Positions 32,220-40,663 of a DNA stretch of 64,000 nucleotides are shown here, piece after piece. The notes under the pieces were generated by a model. That model was not told the origin of the DNA and did no database searches. It was given only the letters and a program-made list of their open reading frames with translations. Made by a program: the position numbers and the translations under genes. Source of the DNA: Enterovibrio qingdaonensis (lineage in GTDB: Bacteria; Pseudomonadota; Gammaproteobacteria; Enterobacterales; Vibrionaceae). Numbering within the stretch: the stretch's first letter is position 1; every line of letters starts with the position of its first letter. The stretch lies in NCBI RefSeq assembly GCF_028683135.1, contig NZ_JAJUBB010000011.1, positions 62,001 through 126,000 on the forward strand. The letters are read 5' to 3'.

Positions 32220-32874
32220 GGGTCGCTTCCTCACGTACCGCATTCCATGGCCAGCTTAAAAGCTGACTGCCAGGGGGGATATCTTCCATATCGTGTGTGA
32301 CCATCAACGCGGGAATATTCGCCTCTTTTAGCTGCTCAACCACCCAGTCACGAAATTGCGTACGCAGGGTTTTATCCAGTTTGCTGAACGGTTCATCCAG
32401 CAACGCAACCTTAGGGTTTGCCAACAGCATACGTGTCAAACTGATACGGGCACGCTGACCACCTGATATCTGATCCGGATACGACTCTGCCAGCTTGGAC
32501 AGTGAAATATTTCTCAGTGCCAGCATCGCGCGGTCTCGGCGCGCTTCGCCTTTAATATGATCGGGCAACGCGAAAGCCAAGTTCTCCCATACACTCAGGT
32601 GCGGGAACAGAAGGTCGTCTTGAAACAGAATGCCCACTTCGCGCTTATGCGGCGGCACACCGTCCAACAGCACGTCGTTCAGTCGAACGCTGCCAGAATA
32701 AGAAAACTCGCCGGACAAGTGCCCTGCTACGACATCTAACAAGGTCGATTTGCCACAGCCACTCGGCCCCATCAAACAAAGGATTTCACCTTTTTCTACA
32801 CGCATGTTCAGTGAAGAAAAAAGCTCTTCGCCACCCGCTTTACGAATGGCGAGGTTTTCGAGACATAAGCTCAT
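32212..32874 (-). CDS. ynjD: ABC transporter ATP-binding protein, YnjD-like
   Basis: A 220-residue ATPase: Walker A GPSGCGKST near residue 37, Q-loop FQDDLLFP, signature ISGGQRARISL near 135, Walker B VALLDEP and the switch His in VTHD. It powers the YnjB/YnjC uptake system. It overlaps the permease gene by 35 bp upstream and ynjF by 8 bp downstream, a tightly packed operon. Confidence 0.93.
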   Translation of the reverse strand: MSLCLENLAIRKAGGEELFSSLNMRVEKGEILCLMGPSGCGKSTLLDVVAGHLSGEFSYSGSVRLNDVLLDGVPPHKREVGILFQDDLLFPHLSVWENLAFALPDHIKGEARRDRAMLALRNISLSKLAESYPDQISGGQRARISLTRMLLANPKVALLDEPFSKLDKTLRTQFRDWVVEQLKEANIPALMVTHDMEDIPPGSQLLSWPWNAVREEATHA

Positions 32875-34549
32875 TGCGAATATTTCTCCGGGAAGAAAAT
32901 CGACGGTATTTCAGTTGCAAACGACTGGTTAATATCGCCAGAGAGAAGAACATAAATGGCAGTAGTGCCTGCCAGATGGCATAAATTGCCGTCACGCGAC
33001 GGTCAAAGCCGCTCGACAGTGCTACCGCTTCCGTTGTGATGGTGCTAATACGTCCCGCGCCCAAAATCAGCGTTGGCAGGTACTGCGCCAAACTCACGCT
33101 GATACCAATCGCCCATGCAAACGCAATGGCAGGTAACAGAATGGGCATTTTCACACTGAACCAGACGCGAAGTGGGGACTTACCTAAGCTCAATGCCGCG
33201 CGCGTTAAGCGCTCGTCATAACTGCGCCAAGGGCCATCCAATGACAAATACACATACGGGAAAGCGAAGAAAACGTGCGCCCAACACACCCACAGATGGT
33301 GGGCGTCCGCATTCACGTACAAGGTCGCGACTTGCATACCAAAGAGCACGGAGAGTTGCGGGATCAGCATCGGGACTGCGATGACATATCCCGGCACTTG
33401 AAGTCGATGACGAATACGGTATTCATGGGCAAGCAATGCCATGACCAACGCAACGGTCGAACAAAACAGCGCAATTGCCAGACTTTGCTCAACTGTATTA
33501 AGAATTGATGTCCACTCGTATTCCCAAAAACGCAGGCTATAACGGCTTGGCAGCAAATCTGGGAATCGCCAACGTTGTGCCACACTCCAAAGAAGCATGA
33601 TTGGGATCATCAGGGCAGATAACACCGCCAAGGTTGTGAACACCGATTTGCCCGGCAGCGCGACACCACGACGTCCGGCGTATTGCCACGCACGCGCGCC
33701 TTTGGTGACGGTCCATTCTACGACGCGAGCAACACCAATTAGCATCAACGAAATGGCGAACAATACAACAGCACCTGCGGCGGCACGAGGCAATAAGGTT
33801 AGATCAGGGTCGTTAAACCACTGCCACACTAACACCGCAAACGTTGGAGGGTTCGTTGGACCAATAATCAGCGCAACATCGACGACTGATAAGCCATATG
33901 CCATGACAGCCAGCATCGGAAAACGCAGCTTTGCCAACCATTGTGGGAACACGCACTTCCACCACGCCTGTGCGCGGTTGTATCCCAAAGATGCACTGAC
34001 TTTTTCAATCTGGTTGACCTTTACTTGCTGAAGCACAGAAATACTCATCAGCAACAGGAAAGGCACCTCTTTGAGCGCAAGCATCAGGATCATGCCGAGT
34101 GCGTATGGGTCTTTCACCAGTAGCGCGAGATCTTCAACCCCGTTAGCTGACGCTTCATACCCAAAGGTCGAACTCAATAGTCGAGCACCAATACCTGTGG
34201 GTGCGAACAAGAAGGCAAAACCGATGGCAAACGCAACATGGGGAACCGCCAATAACGGCGATAGTGCGACTTCAACACTGCGCCAAAAACGCGTCCCCCA
34301 ACTCGCCTGCAAAATCGCGAACGTGATCAGGCATGCCAAATATGTGCTGGCAATCGCCGAGTAAACCGTCATACCAATCGACTGCCACACGCCTTCCCAA
34401 GAGAAGACCATCGAAAAGCCGCTCAGGGTCAGCGTATGCATGTCCAAAGGCGGAATGTAACCAAGTGACGACACCGCCACGCCGGTTAATCCAAAGGCCG
34501 TCGGCAATACGCAGCAAAGAATGATGACGAGATAGAACGCACGTAACAT
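32840..34549 (-). CDS. ynjC: ABC transporter permease, YnjC-like (fused, two-halves)
   Basis: A 569-residue inner-membrane permease with about 12 hydrophobic segments and two binding-protein-dependent transport halves. EAA-like loops are visible as KVSASLGYNRAQAWWKCVFP near residue 200 and RAALSLGKSPLRVWFSVKMP near 460. Start ATG 34549 follows TTG CTG at 34555; the ynjB stop is 6 bp upstream. The family resembles thiamine/iron-type transporters; the substrate is not known. Confidence 0.9.
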   Translation of the reverse strand: MLRAFYLVIILCCVLPTAFGLTGVAVSSLGYIPPLDMHTLTLSGFSMVFSWEGVWQSIGMTVYSAIASTYLACLITFAILQASWGTRFWRSVEVALSPLLAVPHVAFAIGFAFLFAPTGIGARLLSSTFGYEASANGVEDLALLVKDPYALGMILMLALKEVPFLLLMSISVLQQVKVNQIEKVSASLGYNRAQAWWKCVFPQWLAKLRFPMLAVMAYGLSVVDVALIIGPTNPPTFAVLVWQWFNDPDLTLLPRAAAGAVVLFAISLMLIGVARVVEWTVTKGARAWQYAGRRGVALPGKSVFTTLAVLSALMIPIMLLWSVAQRWRFPDLLPSRYSLRFWEYEWTSILNTVEQSLAIALFCSTVALVMALLAHEYRIRHRLQVPGYVIAVPMLIPQLSVLFGMQVATLYVNADAHHLWVCWAHVFFAFPYVYLSLDGPWRSYDERLTRAALSLGKSPLRVWFSVKMPILLPAIAFAWAIGISVSLAQYLPTLILGAGRISTITTEAVALSSGFDRRVTAIYAIWQALLPFMFFSLAILTSRLQLKYRRFSSRRNIRNELMSRKPRHS

Positions 34550-34555
34550 CAGCAA

Positions 34556-35704
34556 TTAGCTTCCATAACGTTGCAGCCACTCTTTCTCAATGGCGTTTTG
34601 CCAGCTTGGGTGTGTTTCCTGTACTGACTTAAACGCTTTGTTTTCTTTTGCTGAGCCAGAAAGGAACTCAGACTTCAACACGGAAGGATCACCCCAGATG
34701 TAGATGTTACCTTTACGCGATTGCGCTTCAGGGCTCAGCAGGAAGTTAGCAGTCACTAACGCTGCGGCTTTTGCATTGGCATTCCAAGGCACAGCCAGAT
34801 AGTGAATGTTCGACAACGCACCGGAGTCCATCGCATACGCGACGGTAGATTCCGCCAAATTGCCCGACGCATGCGCGGCATACACGGCATTTGGGTTGAA
34901 CGTAATGGCTAAATCAATTTGGCCGTCATCCAACAATTGCAAGGTTTCCGCTGTGCCCGATGGGAACTGTTTGCCACCACGCCACGCGACGGTGTGGAAT
35001 TCATTCAAGTAATCCCACAGCGGTTTTGTTACCGCAGCATAATCCGCCTCAGAAACCGGTTGTTGCAAACGCGGATCGTTTGAAGAAAGTTCAATCAGCA
35101 GCGATTTCAGGAAACTGGTGCCATGAAATTCCGGCGGACGCGGGTACGTCAGGCGGTTTGGGTTCACCTTGGCGTGATTCAACATGTCTGCGTAACTGCG
35201 AGGTGGGTTCGGCAATTCTTCCGTGTCGTGAATGAAGACCAATTGACTCATGCCCCACGGTGCCTCAAGCCCTTCTGTCGGCTCAGAGAAATCAACGGTC
35301 ACAGGCAGATTTGTGTCCACGTATTGCCAGCTTGGTAAAGACTCAGCAAACGGACCAAACAGCATCTTGTTATCTTTGAGCGATTTGAAGTTTTCTCCGT
35401 TAACCCAAATCAGATCAACGCTGCCACCCTCTTCTTTCCCTGCTGCTTTTTCAGCAATCAGTCGCGTGGTGGTTTCAGAAATATCGGTGACTTTGACGTG
35501 ATGAAGCGTGACGTCGTAACGACGTTGAAGTTCTTTCTTCGCCCAATGGATATAGCGGTTAATTTCTTGGCTACCACCCCAGGCATGGAAATAGACGTGC
35601 TGACCCTCGGCATCGGCTTCCACCTGTTGCCAGTTTGTTGGGTCCATTGCGAGCGTTGAAAACGACGCAGAGAGCATCGCTATCGCAGAAATCAGTTTTT
35701 TCAT
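34556..35704 (-). CDS. ynjB: ABC transporter periplasmic substrate-binding protein, YnjB-like
   Basis: A 382-residue secreted protein: signal peptide MKKLISAIAMLSASFSTLAMD with cleavage near residue 20, then an extracellular solute-binding fold (VYFHAWGGSQEINRYIHWAK at the start of the mature part; IDLAITFNPNAVYAAHASG near 270). It captures the substrate for YnjC/YnjD. In E. coli ynjB is next to ynjC and ynjD. A terminator lies 100 bp upstream, after the TVP38 gene, so this part of the unit may be reached by readthrough or an extra promoter. Confidence 0.9.
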   Translation of the reverse strand: MKKLISAIAMLSASFSTLAMDPTNWQQVEADAEGQHVYFHAWGGSQEINRYIHWAKKELQRRYDVTLHHVKVTDISETTTRLIAEKAAGKEEGGSVDLIWVNGENFKSLKDNKMLFGPFAESLPSWQYVDTNLPVTVDFSEPTEGLEAPWGMSQLVFIHDTEELPNPPRSYADMLNHAKVNPNRLTYPRPPEFHGTSFLKSLLIELSSNDPRLQQPVSEADYAAVTKPLWDYLNEFHTVAWRGGKQFPSGTAETLQLLDDGQIDLAITFNPNAVYAAHASGNLAESTVAYAMDSGALSNIHYLAVPWNANAKAAALVTANFLLSPEAQSRKGNIYIWGDPSVLKSEFLSGSAKENKAFKSVQETHPSWQNAIEKEWLQRYGS

Positions 35705-35803
35705 AGCGCGTTGTTCTTATGTATTTTTTTGCATTCCCATCAAAGTGGGTTTGGCCAAAAATTTGCTCTTTGAAACCACCACTTTTCCGGCCCCCCGAAA
35801 CGC

Positions 35804-35836
35804 GAAAATCGCCCCCTACATTAAGCAGGGGACGAT
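35804..35836 (-). terminator. Hairpin terminator after the TVP38 gene
   Basis: ATCGCCCCCTAC / GCAGGGGACGAT (35808-35819 with 35825-35836) with one mismatch; the minus strand continues in TTTT. Confidence 0.65.
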
Positions 35837-35865
35837 ACAATATTCACTTCGCTATCCAGCGCAAG

Positions 35866-36543
35866 TTATTTCGACAGTTCTGCCATATCAATGCCTTTCT
35901 TCTTGGCAATGTATTTCGGGATCAGAGACATGCCAAACAGCACCAGACCTGCAGCGGCGAATTTCACCAGCAGCATTGCAGACACACCGTTGGTTGCAAT
36001 GTCACCTGCCATGTAAGCAAAGATAAATGCACCCGGTGCCATGGTGACCAAAGAAACCAGAGCGTAAGTACCTAGGTTCAGGCTGGTCAAACCGTACGCG
36101 TAGTTTTGCAGGCTGAATGGGAACACAGGAACCAGACGGGTCAGGATCAGGAAGCTGGTACCGTTTTGCGCTACACCGTCATCAATTTTCTTAAAGATTG
36201 GGTTGTCACCAAACTTCTTCATGATGGTATTGCGCAGCAAGAAACGTGCAACAACGAATGCAACTACTGCGCCCAGCGTCGCCGAGAACAGAGCCAGAAT
36301 ACCGCCTTTGATTGGGCCGAATACGATACCCGCTACGATGGTGAACGCACTGCCAGGCAGCAAGAACACACATGCAAACACGAATGCCGCAACGAAAACA
36401 ACGTAACCTAATGCGCCGAAGCTTGCGATCCACTCTTGCAGGCTCTTGATGTCAGTGATGATTTCAAGAATGCCCGTTTGCTTTGCCGCGAAAAGTGCTA
36501 ACGCTACAACCAGCAGCGCGATACCGATTTTTAGAAATTTCAT
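35866..36543 (-). CDS. TVP38/TMEM64 family membrane protein (YdjX/YdjZ-like)
   Basis: A 225-residue inner-membrane protein of the DedA/VTT group. The core is FVFACVFLLPGSAFTIVAG near residue 57 (LPG-type re-entrant turn) and RLVPVFPFSLQNYAYG near 140. E. coli carries ydjX and ydjZ, of this family, just upstream of ynjA-F, matching the order here. Such proteins move phospholipid or small anions; some reports link them to selenium handling, which I recall only loosely. It follows the CCG-type protein gene by 147 bp. Confidence 0.88.
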   Translation of the reverse strand: MKFLKIGIALLVVALALFAAKQTGILEIITDIKSLQEWIASFGALGYVVFVAAFVFACVFLLPGSAFTIVAGIVFGPIKGGILALFSATLGAVVAFVVARFLLRNTIMKKFGDNPIFKKIDDGVAQNGTSFLILTRLVPVFPFSLQNYAYGLTSLNLGTYALVSLVTMAPGAFIFAYMAGDIATNGVSAMLLVKFAAAGLVLFGMSLIPKYIAKKKGIDMAELSK

Positions 36544-36690
36544 GATGATTTACCTGAAAATATTTTGAAATTCTTTAAGCCCAGAGGCGTTAACCAAAGG
36601 GGGAAAGAAGCGCGCTGAGGAAGAGCCGAGGGAGACAACCTCGACCCTGTCATAGTGCGTATGAGTTTTCTTCTCAGCGACTTCTTTAAA

Positions 36691-37458
36691 TCACACTGAC
36701 ATGCACTTAATCAGGCCAGCTTTTGATTTGTAGCGGTTGAACCATGCTTTCGCAGGGCTTGCCAGCACGTTCACTGGTGGCTCGCTGTTTTGCATAACAA
36801 CTGGGCCGAATACCAGATCCAGGATGTGCCAAGACTTGGTGCCAACACCCATCATTGACGCGCGACAAGCTGAGCAGTAAACAACAACGAAGTCAGTTTC
36901 AAACTCATCTACACGGCGTTGAACAACGCGAGTAGCGACGCCTGGGTTAGCAGGAACAACCATGCCGCCGAAGCCACAACAACGCGTGTTTTCACGTGTG
37001 TGCTCAGGCTCAGCGGTTTTGTAGCCCAGCTCGTTCAGGATCCAACGGATACCGTCTTGCAGTTCGCGCTCGTAGCGGGTTGAGCAAGAATCGTGAATGG
37101 TGAATACCACGTCACTGTCTTTTGCTTTGCCAACCAATTCTGGTGGCAGGCCGATTTCTGGCAGAAGTTTCCACAGAGAAACTGGCTTTTGTGTACCGCC
37201 AGATTTCTTGATCATGCCGTAGCAGCTCTGACATGCCACGATCACTTCTTCAGCTTCCAGCTTGTCAAAGTCCGCTTGCAGCTGACCGTAACGCTCTTTA
37301 AATTTTTCGTATTGGCCTACTGCCGCTGTTGGTTTACCACAGCACTTTTGAACCGCGCCCATTTCTGGAAATACGTTTTTCAGGTGTTGTGCAATCGCAG
37401 CTACACCTTCTGGCGAATAAGACGGCAGGCTACAGCCTGGCATAAATACTTTGCTCAT
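36691..37458 (-). CDS. CCG-domain (heterodisulfide-reductase-type) Fe-S protein
   Basis: A 255-residue cytosolic protein with two cysteine-rich CCG domains: GCSL..CCGKP near residues 8-40 with CQSCYG near 77, and HDSCS..CCGFGG near 123-162 with YCSACRASM near 195. This pattern binds Fe-S clusters in heterodisulfide reductase B-type and glycolate oxidase F-type subunits that shuttle electrons to disulfide or quinone acceptors. Its ATG overlaps the stop of the upstream flavin oxidoreductase by one base (TAATG), so the two probably form one complex. Confidence 0.85.
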   Translation of the reverse strand: MSKVFMPGCSLPSYSPEGVAAIAQHLKNVFPEMGAVQKCCGKPTAAVGQYEKFKERYGQLQADFDKLEAEEVIVACQSCYGMIKKSGGTQKPVSLWKLLPEIGLPPELVGKAKDSDVVFTIHDSCSTRYERELQDGIRWILNELGYKTAEPEHTRENTRCCGFGGMVVPANPGVATRVVQRRVDEFETDFVVVYCSACRASMMGVGTKSWHILDLVFGPVVMQNSEPPVNVLASPAKAWFNRYKSKAGLIKCMSV

Positions 37459-39251
37459 TATTTGGTTACCGCGCGTTTAGCCATTGTGAAGAGTTTCGAG
37501 AAGCCCAGTTTCTGGTGCATATTGATTGCCTTGTGGCCTTTCATCGGTGATTCACCGTTGTTAGCGTTAACAAAGTCAATACGCGCACCCAGGAAGATTT
37601 CCTTCATTGGGTAATCTTTCGGGCAAACGATGGTGCACTGGTCACAGGCGTTACAGGAGTATGCCAACAGTGGATCCATCTCTTTCTTAGTGACGAAATC
37701 ACCGAACAGAGTCTTCGGACAGTCGCCGAAGTCGTTCATCATGATGCACTCGCTCATACACAGCTTGCAGGTACACTGCAGGCAGCGCGCTGATTCTTGC
37801 TTGATTTGTTCTTGGGTAAAGCCAAGGTCTACCTGAGCGAAGTCACGCTTGCGCACTTCTGCATCACGCAGTTCGCCGTGTAGACGAGGTACATCGGTCG
37901 TGCCTTTTGGCAATGGGATGTCTAGACGAGACTTGTAGCTGTATTCTTCAACGAAGTCGCGACCTTCTTCCAAAGGACGACCTGCGAATTGACGCTCGAT
38001 GCTCATTGCTGCTTTACGGCCAAGTGCCATTGCTTCGATAACAATGTTGCCGCCAGCTGCATCACCTGCCACGTATACGCCTTCCATAGACGTTGCCAGC
38101 GTGTTTTTATCCACTACGTAACGACCGCCACGGGTTTGCTCCAGTGCGCCGCCAGTGATATCTGCTACGATCTGACCTGTTGCGAACAGAACAGTATCGA
38201 CTTCGATAGTGCGGGTTTCATCGCTGTAGCTTGGCGCGAAGTTGCCTTGCTCATCGAAAATAGACAGAACGCGCTTCAGGGTGATAGACACGACTTTGCC
38301 GTCTTGTTCTTCGATAGAAACTGGACCCCAGCCCGCGTTGAACACAACGCCTTCTTCCAGCGACTCTTCAATTTCAATGTGGCTTGCTGGCAGTGCGTCC
38401 ATCGCTTCCAGTGAACACTGGTAAACTTCGTCGCAACCGATGCGCCAAGAAGAACGCGCACAGTCCATTGCAACGTCGCCGCCGCCGATAACCATGACAC
38501 GCTTACCAGAACGTGGGAATGCGCGAGTTTCAGACACTTCTTTCAGGTACTCAACTGCAGAGAAAACGCCTTCTGCTTTGTGACCCGGAAGTGGGATGAT
38601 TGAACCAACGTGTGCACCGTGCGCCAGTACAACTGCATCGTGCGTGTTACGTAGTTCTTCAAATGAGATGTCTTTACCGATCTCTACGCCGAACTTGGTT
38701 TCAATACCCAGCATGTTCAGGTAGCTGTATTCGAAATCGATAACATTGCGTGGCAGACGGTATTCAGGGATACCGACACGCATCATGCCGCCGTAAACGT
38801 CGAGTTTTTCGAAGATAGTCACTTCGTGGCCTTTACGACGCAGTTCGATTGCAGCTTGTGCACCCGCAGGGCCAGCACCCACAATCGCAATTTTCTTACC
38901 GGTCGGGTTCAAGATAGCCAGATCCCAGTTTTCCTGGTTGTCCATCTTCTCTGCAACAAAGCGTTTGATACCCGCTACGCTGATTGCTTGACCGTATTCT
39001 GTTTGACGACGACACGCCGCTTCACAAGGGTGCGCACAAATGCGGCCCAGTGTTTGAGGTAGGAAAAGTTTGCCGCGAATAACGTCTAACGCTTCCTGAT
39101 ATTTACCTTCACCTGCCAGACGCACGTACTGCTTAACATCAGTGTGCATTGGACAAGCTGTTTGACACGCCGGATCGGCATCGCCCATACAGCCATCGAC
39201 AACGTTCTGCGCCGCGTCGTATAGCTTTTGGCTAAAAATGACATTGTTCAT
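37458..39251 (-). CDS. FAD/NAD(P)-dependent oxidoreductase with Fe-S domains (GltD-like)
   Basis: A 597-residue cytosolic flavoprotein. An N-terminal Fe-S region (CMGDADPACQTACPMHTDV and RICAHPCEAACRR) precedes the FAD Rossmann motif GAGPAGAQAAIELRRKGHEV near residue 125 and an NAD(P) site GGGDVAMDCARSS near 260; the last 120 residues add Cys clusters LQCTCKLCMSEC and SCNACDQCTIVCPKDYP. This is the glutamate-synthase small-subunit fold with extra ferredoxin modules. Such proteins pass NAD(P)H electrons into Fe-S partners; here the likely partner is the CCG protein immediately downstream. The electron acceptor is unknown. Confidence 0.88.
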   Translation of the reverse strand: MNNVIFSQKLYDAAQNVVDGCMGDADPACQTACPMHTDVKQYVRLAGEGKYQEALDVIRGKLFLPQTLGRICAHPCEAACRRQTEYGQAISVAGIKRFVAEKMDNQENWDLAILNPTGKKIAIVGAGPAGAQAAIELRRKGHEVTIFEKLDVYGGMMRVGIPEYRLPRNVIDFEYSYLNMLGIETKFGVEIGKDISFEELRNTHDAVVLAHGAHVGSIIPLPGHKAEGVFSAVEYLKEVSETRAFPRSGKRVMVIGGGDVAMDCARSSWRIGCDEVYQCSLEAMDALPASHIEIEESLEEGVVFNAGWGPVSIEEQDGKVVSITLKRVLSIFDEQGNFAPSYSDETRTIEVDTVLFATGQIVADITGGALEQTRGGRYVVDKNTLATSMEGVYVAGDAAGGNIVIEAMALGRKAAMSIERQFAGRPLEEGRDFVEEYSYKSRLDIPLPKGTTDVPRLHGELRDAEVRKRDFAQVDLGFTQEQIKQESARCLQCTCKLCMSECIMMNDFGDCPKTLFGDFVTKKEMDPLLAYSCNACDQCTIVCPKDYPMKEIFLGARIDFVNANNGESPMKGHKAINMHQKLGFSKLFTMAKRAVTK

Positions 39252-39369
39252 TATTTTTATAGTTCCAGTTTTTAAAATTCTGTTGTGCGGGGCTTTATTT
39301 GCCCTCTTGAATAACCGAGCCCATGAATGTCGCAGTCATTACCGCTGCGACATCAAATGTGGGGGGTTA

Positions 39370-40356
39370 TTAGCCTTTCGCGCCGTTCTGAACGTTTACG
39401 TCTTCGCGTTTTTGTTCGTAGTGGGCGTAGCTATATTCAATCCAAGAACCGTCATAGTTGTAGACGTCTTGTGCACCCAGAACTTCTTCCAGAACCATCA
39501 TGGTGTGTGCTGAACGCACACCAGATTGGCAGTACGCGATCACTTTCTTGTCTTTGATGACATCGCCGTACAGAGCTTGTAGCTCTTCTGCTGATTTCAG
39601 CGTGGTGTCGGCGTTCAGTGCTTTCGTCCAGTTGATGTGAACGCTGCCAGGAATGGTACCAGGACCAAATGCGCCGCCTACGGTAGTCGTACCGTCAAAT
39701 TCTTCCTGACCACGGGTGTCGATGATCACCCAATCTTGTGCGTTTTGCGCCGCCAGAACCATGTCCAGAGTTGCAAGTGCAGACTCTTCGACTTGTGGTG
39801 CTGGTGCATCGTAATCGGTTGCCACGACGGTAGGGTTCGCATCACCGGTTGGGTAACCTTCACCAATCCATGCATTCAAACCACCGTCAAGGTAGCGAAC
39901 GTTATCGTGACCAAGGTTTTTGATTTGCCAGAACAGGCGAGCAGCGTCGTGGTGTGCGTTTGCTGCGTAAACAACGATAGTGGTGTCAGTGTTTGCACCA
40001 AACTTGCTCAGCAGAGCTTCCATGTCTTCTACAGAGTTGCGCATACCGTCATAAGCGTATTCGCCTTCTGCCGCAGAGTAGTCACCACGCCACATAGAAA
40101 AAGAACCAGAGATAGGCGCATCTGGCTTCACTGGGTTCAGCGCGCCAATGACAACCACGTTCTCGCCTTTGTCCATCAGGCCTTTCAGCTCTTGTGCAGA
40201 CACAAACGCTTCTGGATTTGAGTATTCTGCGAATTTTTGGTCTAACGCTTCAGCACTTACTTGTACGGCTTCTGCACCAAACATAGTGTTGTAGGCAACA
40301 TAGCCACCTGCCAACACAGCCGCAACCACACCGATTGCAACAGTCGATTTCTTCAT
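39370..40356 (-). CDS. Membrane-anchored tandem rhodanese (sulfurtransferase), YnjE-like
   Basis: A 328-residue protein with an N-terminal signal/anchor (KKSTVAIGVVAAVLAGGYVA) and two rhodanese domains. The first (near residues 55-165) lacks a catalytic Cys (ends in VVYAANAHHDAARLF), while the second has AYCQSGVRSAH with the sulfur-accepting Cys near residue 275. E. coli YnjE has three such domains and about 435 residues, so this is a two-domain relative. Sequence upstream of ATG 40356 (M16 in the frame from 40401) supports this start by signal-peptide logic. It opens the operon under the palindrome at 40539-40558. Confidence 0.85.
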   Translation of the reverse strand: MKKSTVAIGVVAAVLAGGYVAYNTMFGAEAVQVSAEALDQKFAEYSNPEAFVSAQELKGLMDKGENVVVIGALNPVKPDAPISGSFSMWRGDYSAAEGEYAYDGMRNSVEDMEALLSKFGANTDTTIVVYAANAHHDAARLFWQIKNLGHDNVRYLDGGLNAWIGEGYPTGDANPTVVATDYDAPAPQVEESALATLDMVLAAQNAQDWVIIDTRGQEEFDGTTTVGGAFGPGTIPGSVHINWTKALNADTTLKSAEELQALYGDVIKDKKVIAYCQSGVRSAHTMMVLEEVLGAQDVYNYDGSWIEYSYAHYEQKREDVNVQNGAKG

Positions 40357-40538
40357 TACTAACATCCAATTTTGTGTAAAGTTTGCGCCTTCAACAGGCA
40401 ATTTGAAATCGGTGGTGTGAGGTCGGCATGTCGGCTTTATTGTTTATAGTTGGTGCCAGCGAAACATCACACAAAAATTCGCAAATAGGCTGCTCTGAGC
40501 CTGTGGCACGGATTGTGTGACATTAGAAAAAGTGGGGA

Positions 40539-40558
40539 TATTGTGGTTTACCACAATA
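40539..40558 (-). promoter_or_regulatory. Perfect palindrome in the TtrS/rhodanese divergent region
   Basis: TATTGTGG-TTTA-CCACAATA has 8-bp perfect arms. It lies about 180 bp before the rhodanese start and 106 bp before the sensor-kinase start. FixJ/NarL-type regulators bind inverted repeats of this length, so it is the natural candidate for the response regulator encoded next door. Another inverted pair ATCACACAA (40466-40474) / TTGTGTGAC (40513-40521) flanks it. Confidence 0.65.
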
Positions 40559-40663
40559 AGTTCAAAAGTTTGATCTAAAGCACCCTATTGTTTGGGTATT
40601 TATCAGGTATGATGCGCGCCTGTCAGATTAAGATTTTTTAGCGGCCCCTTGTTCCAGTATTTC

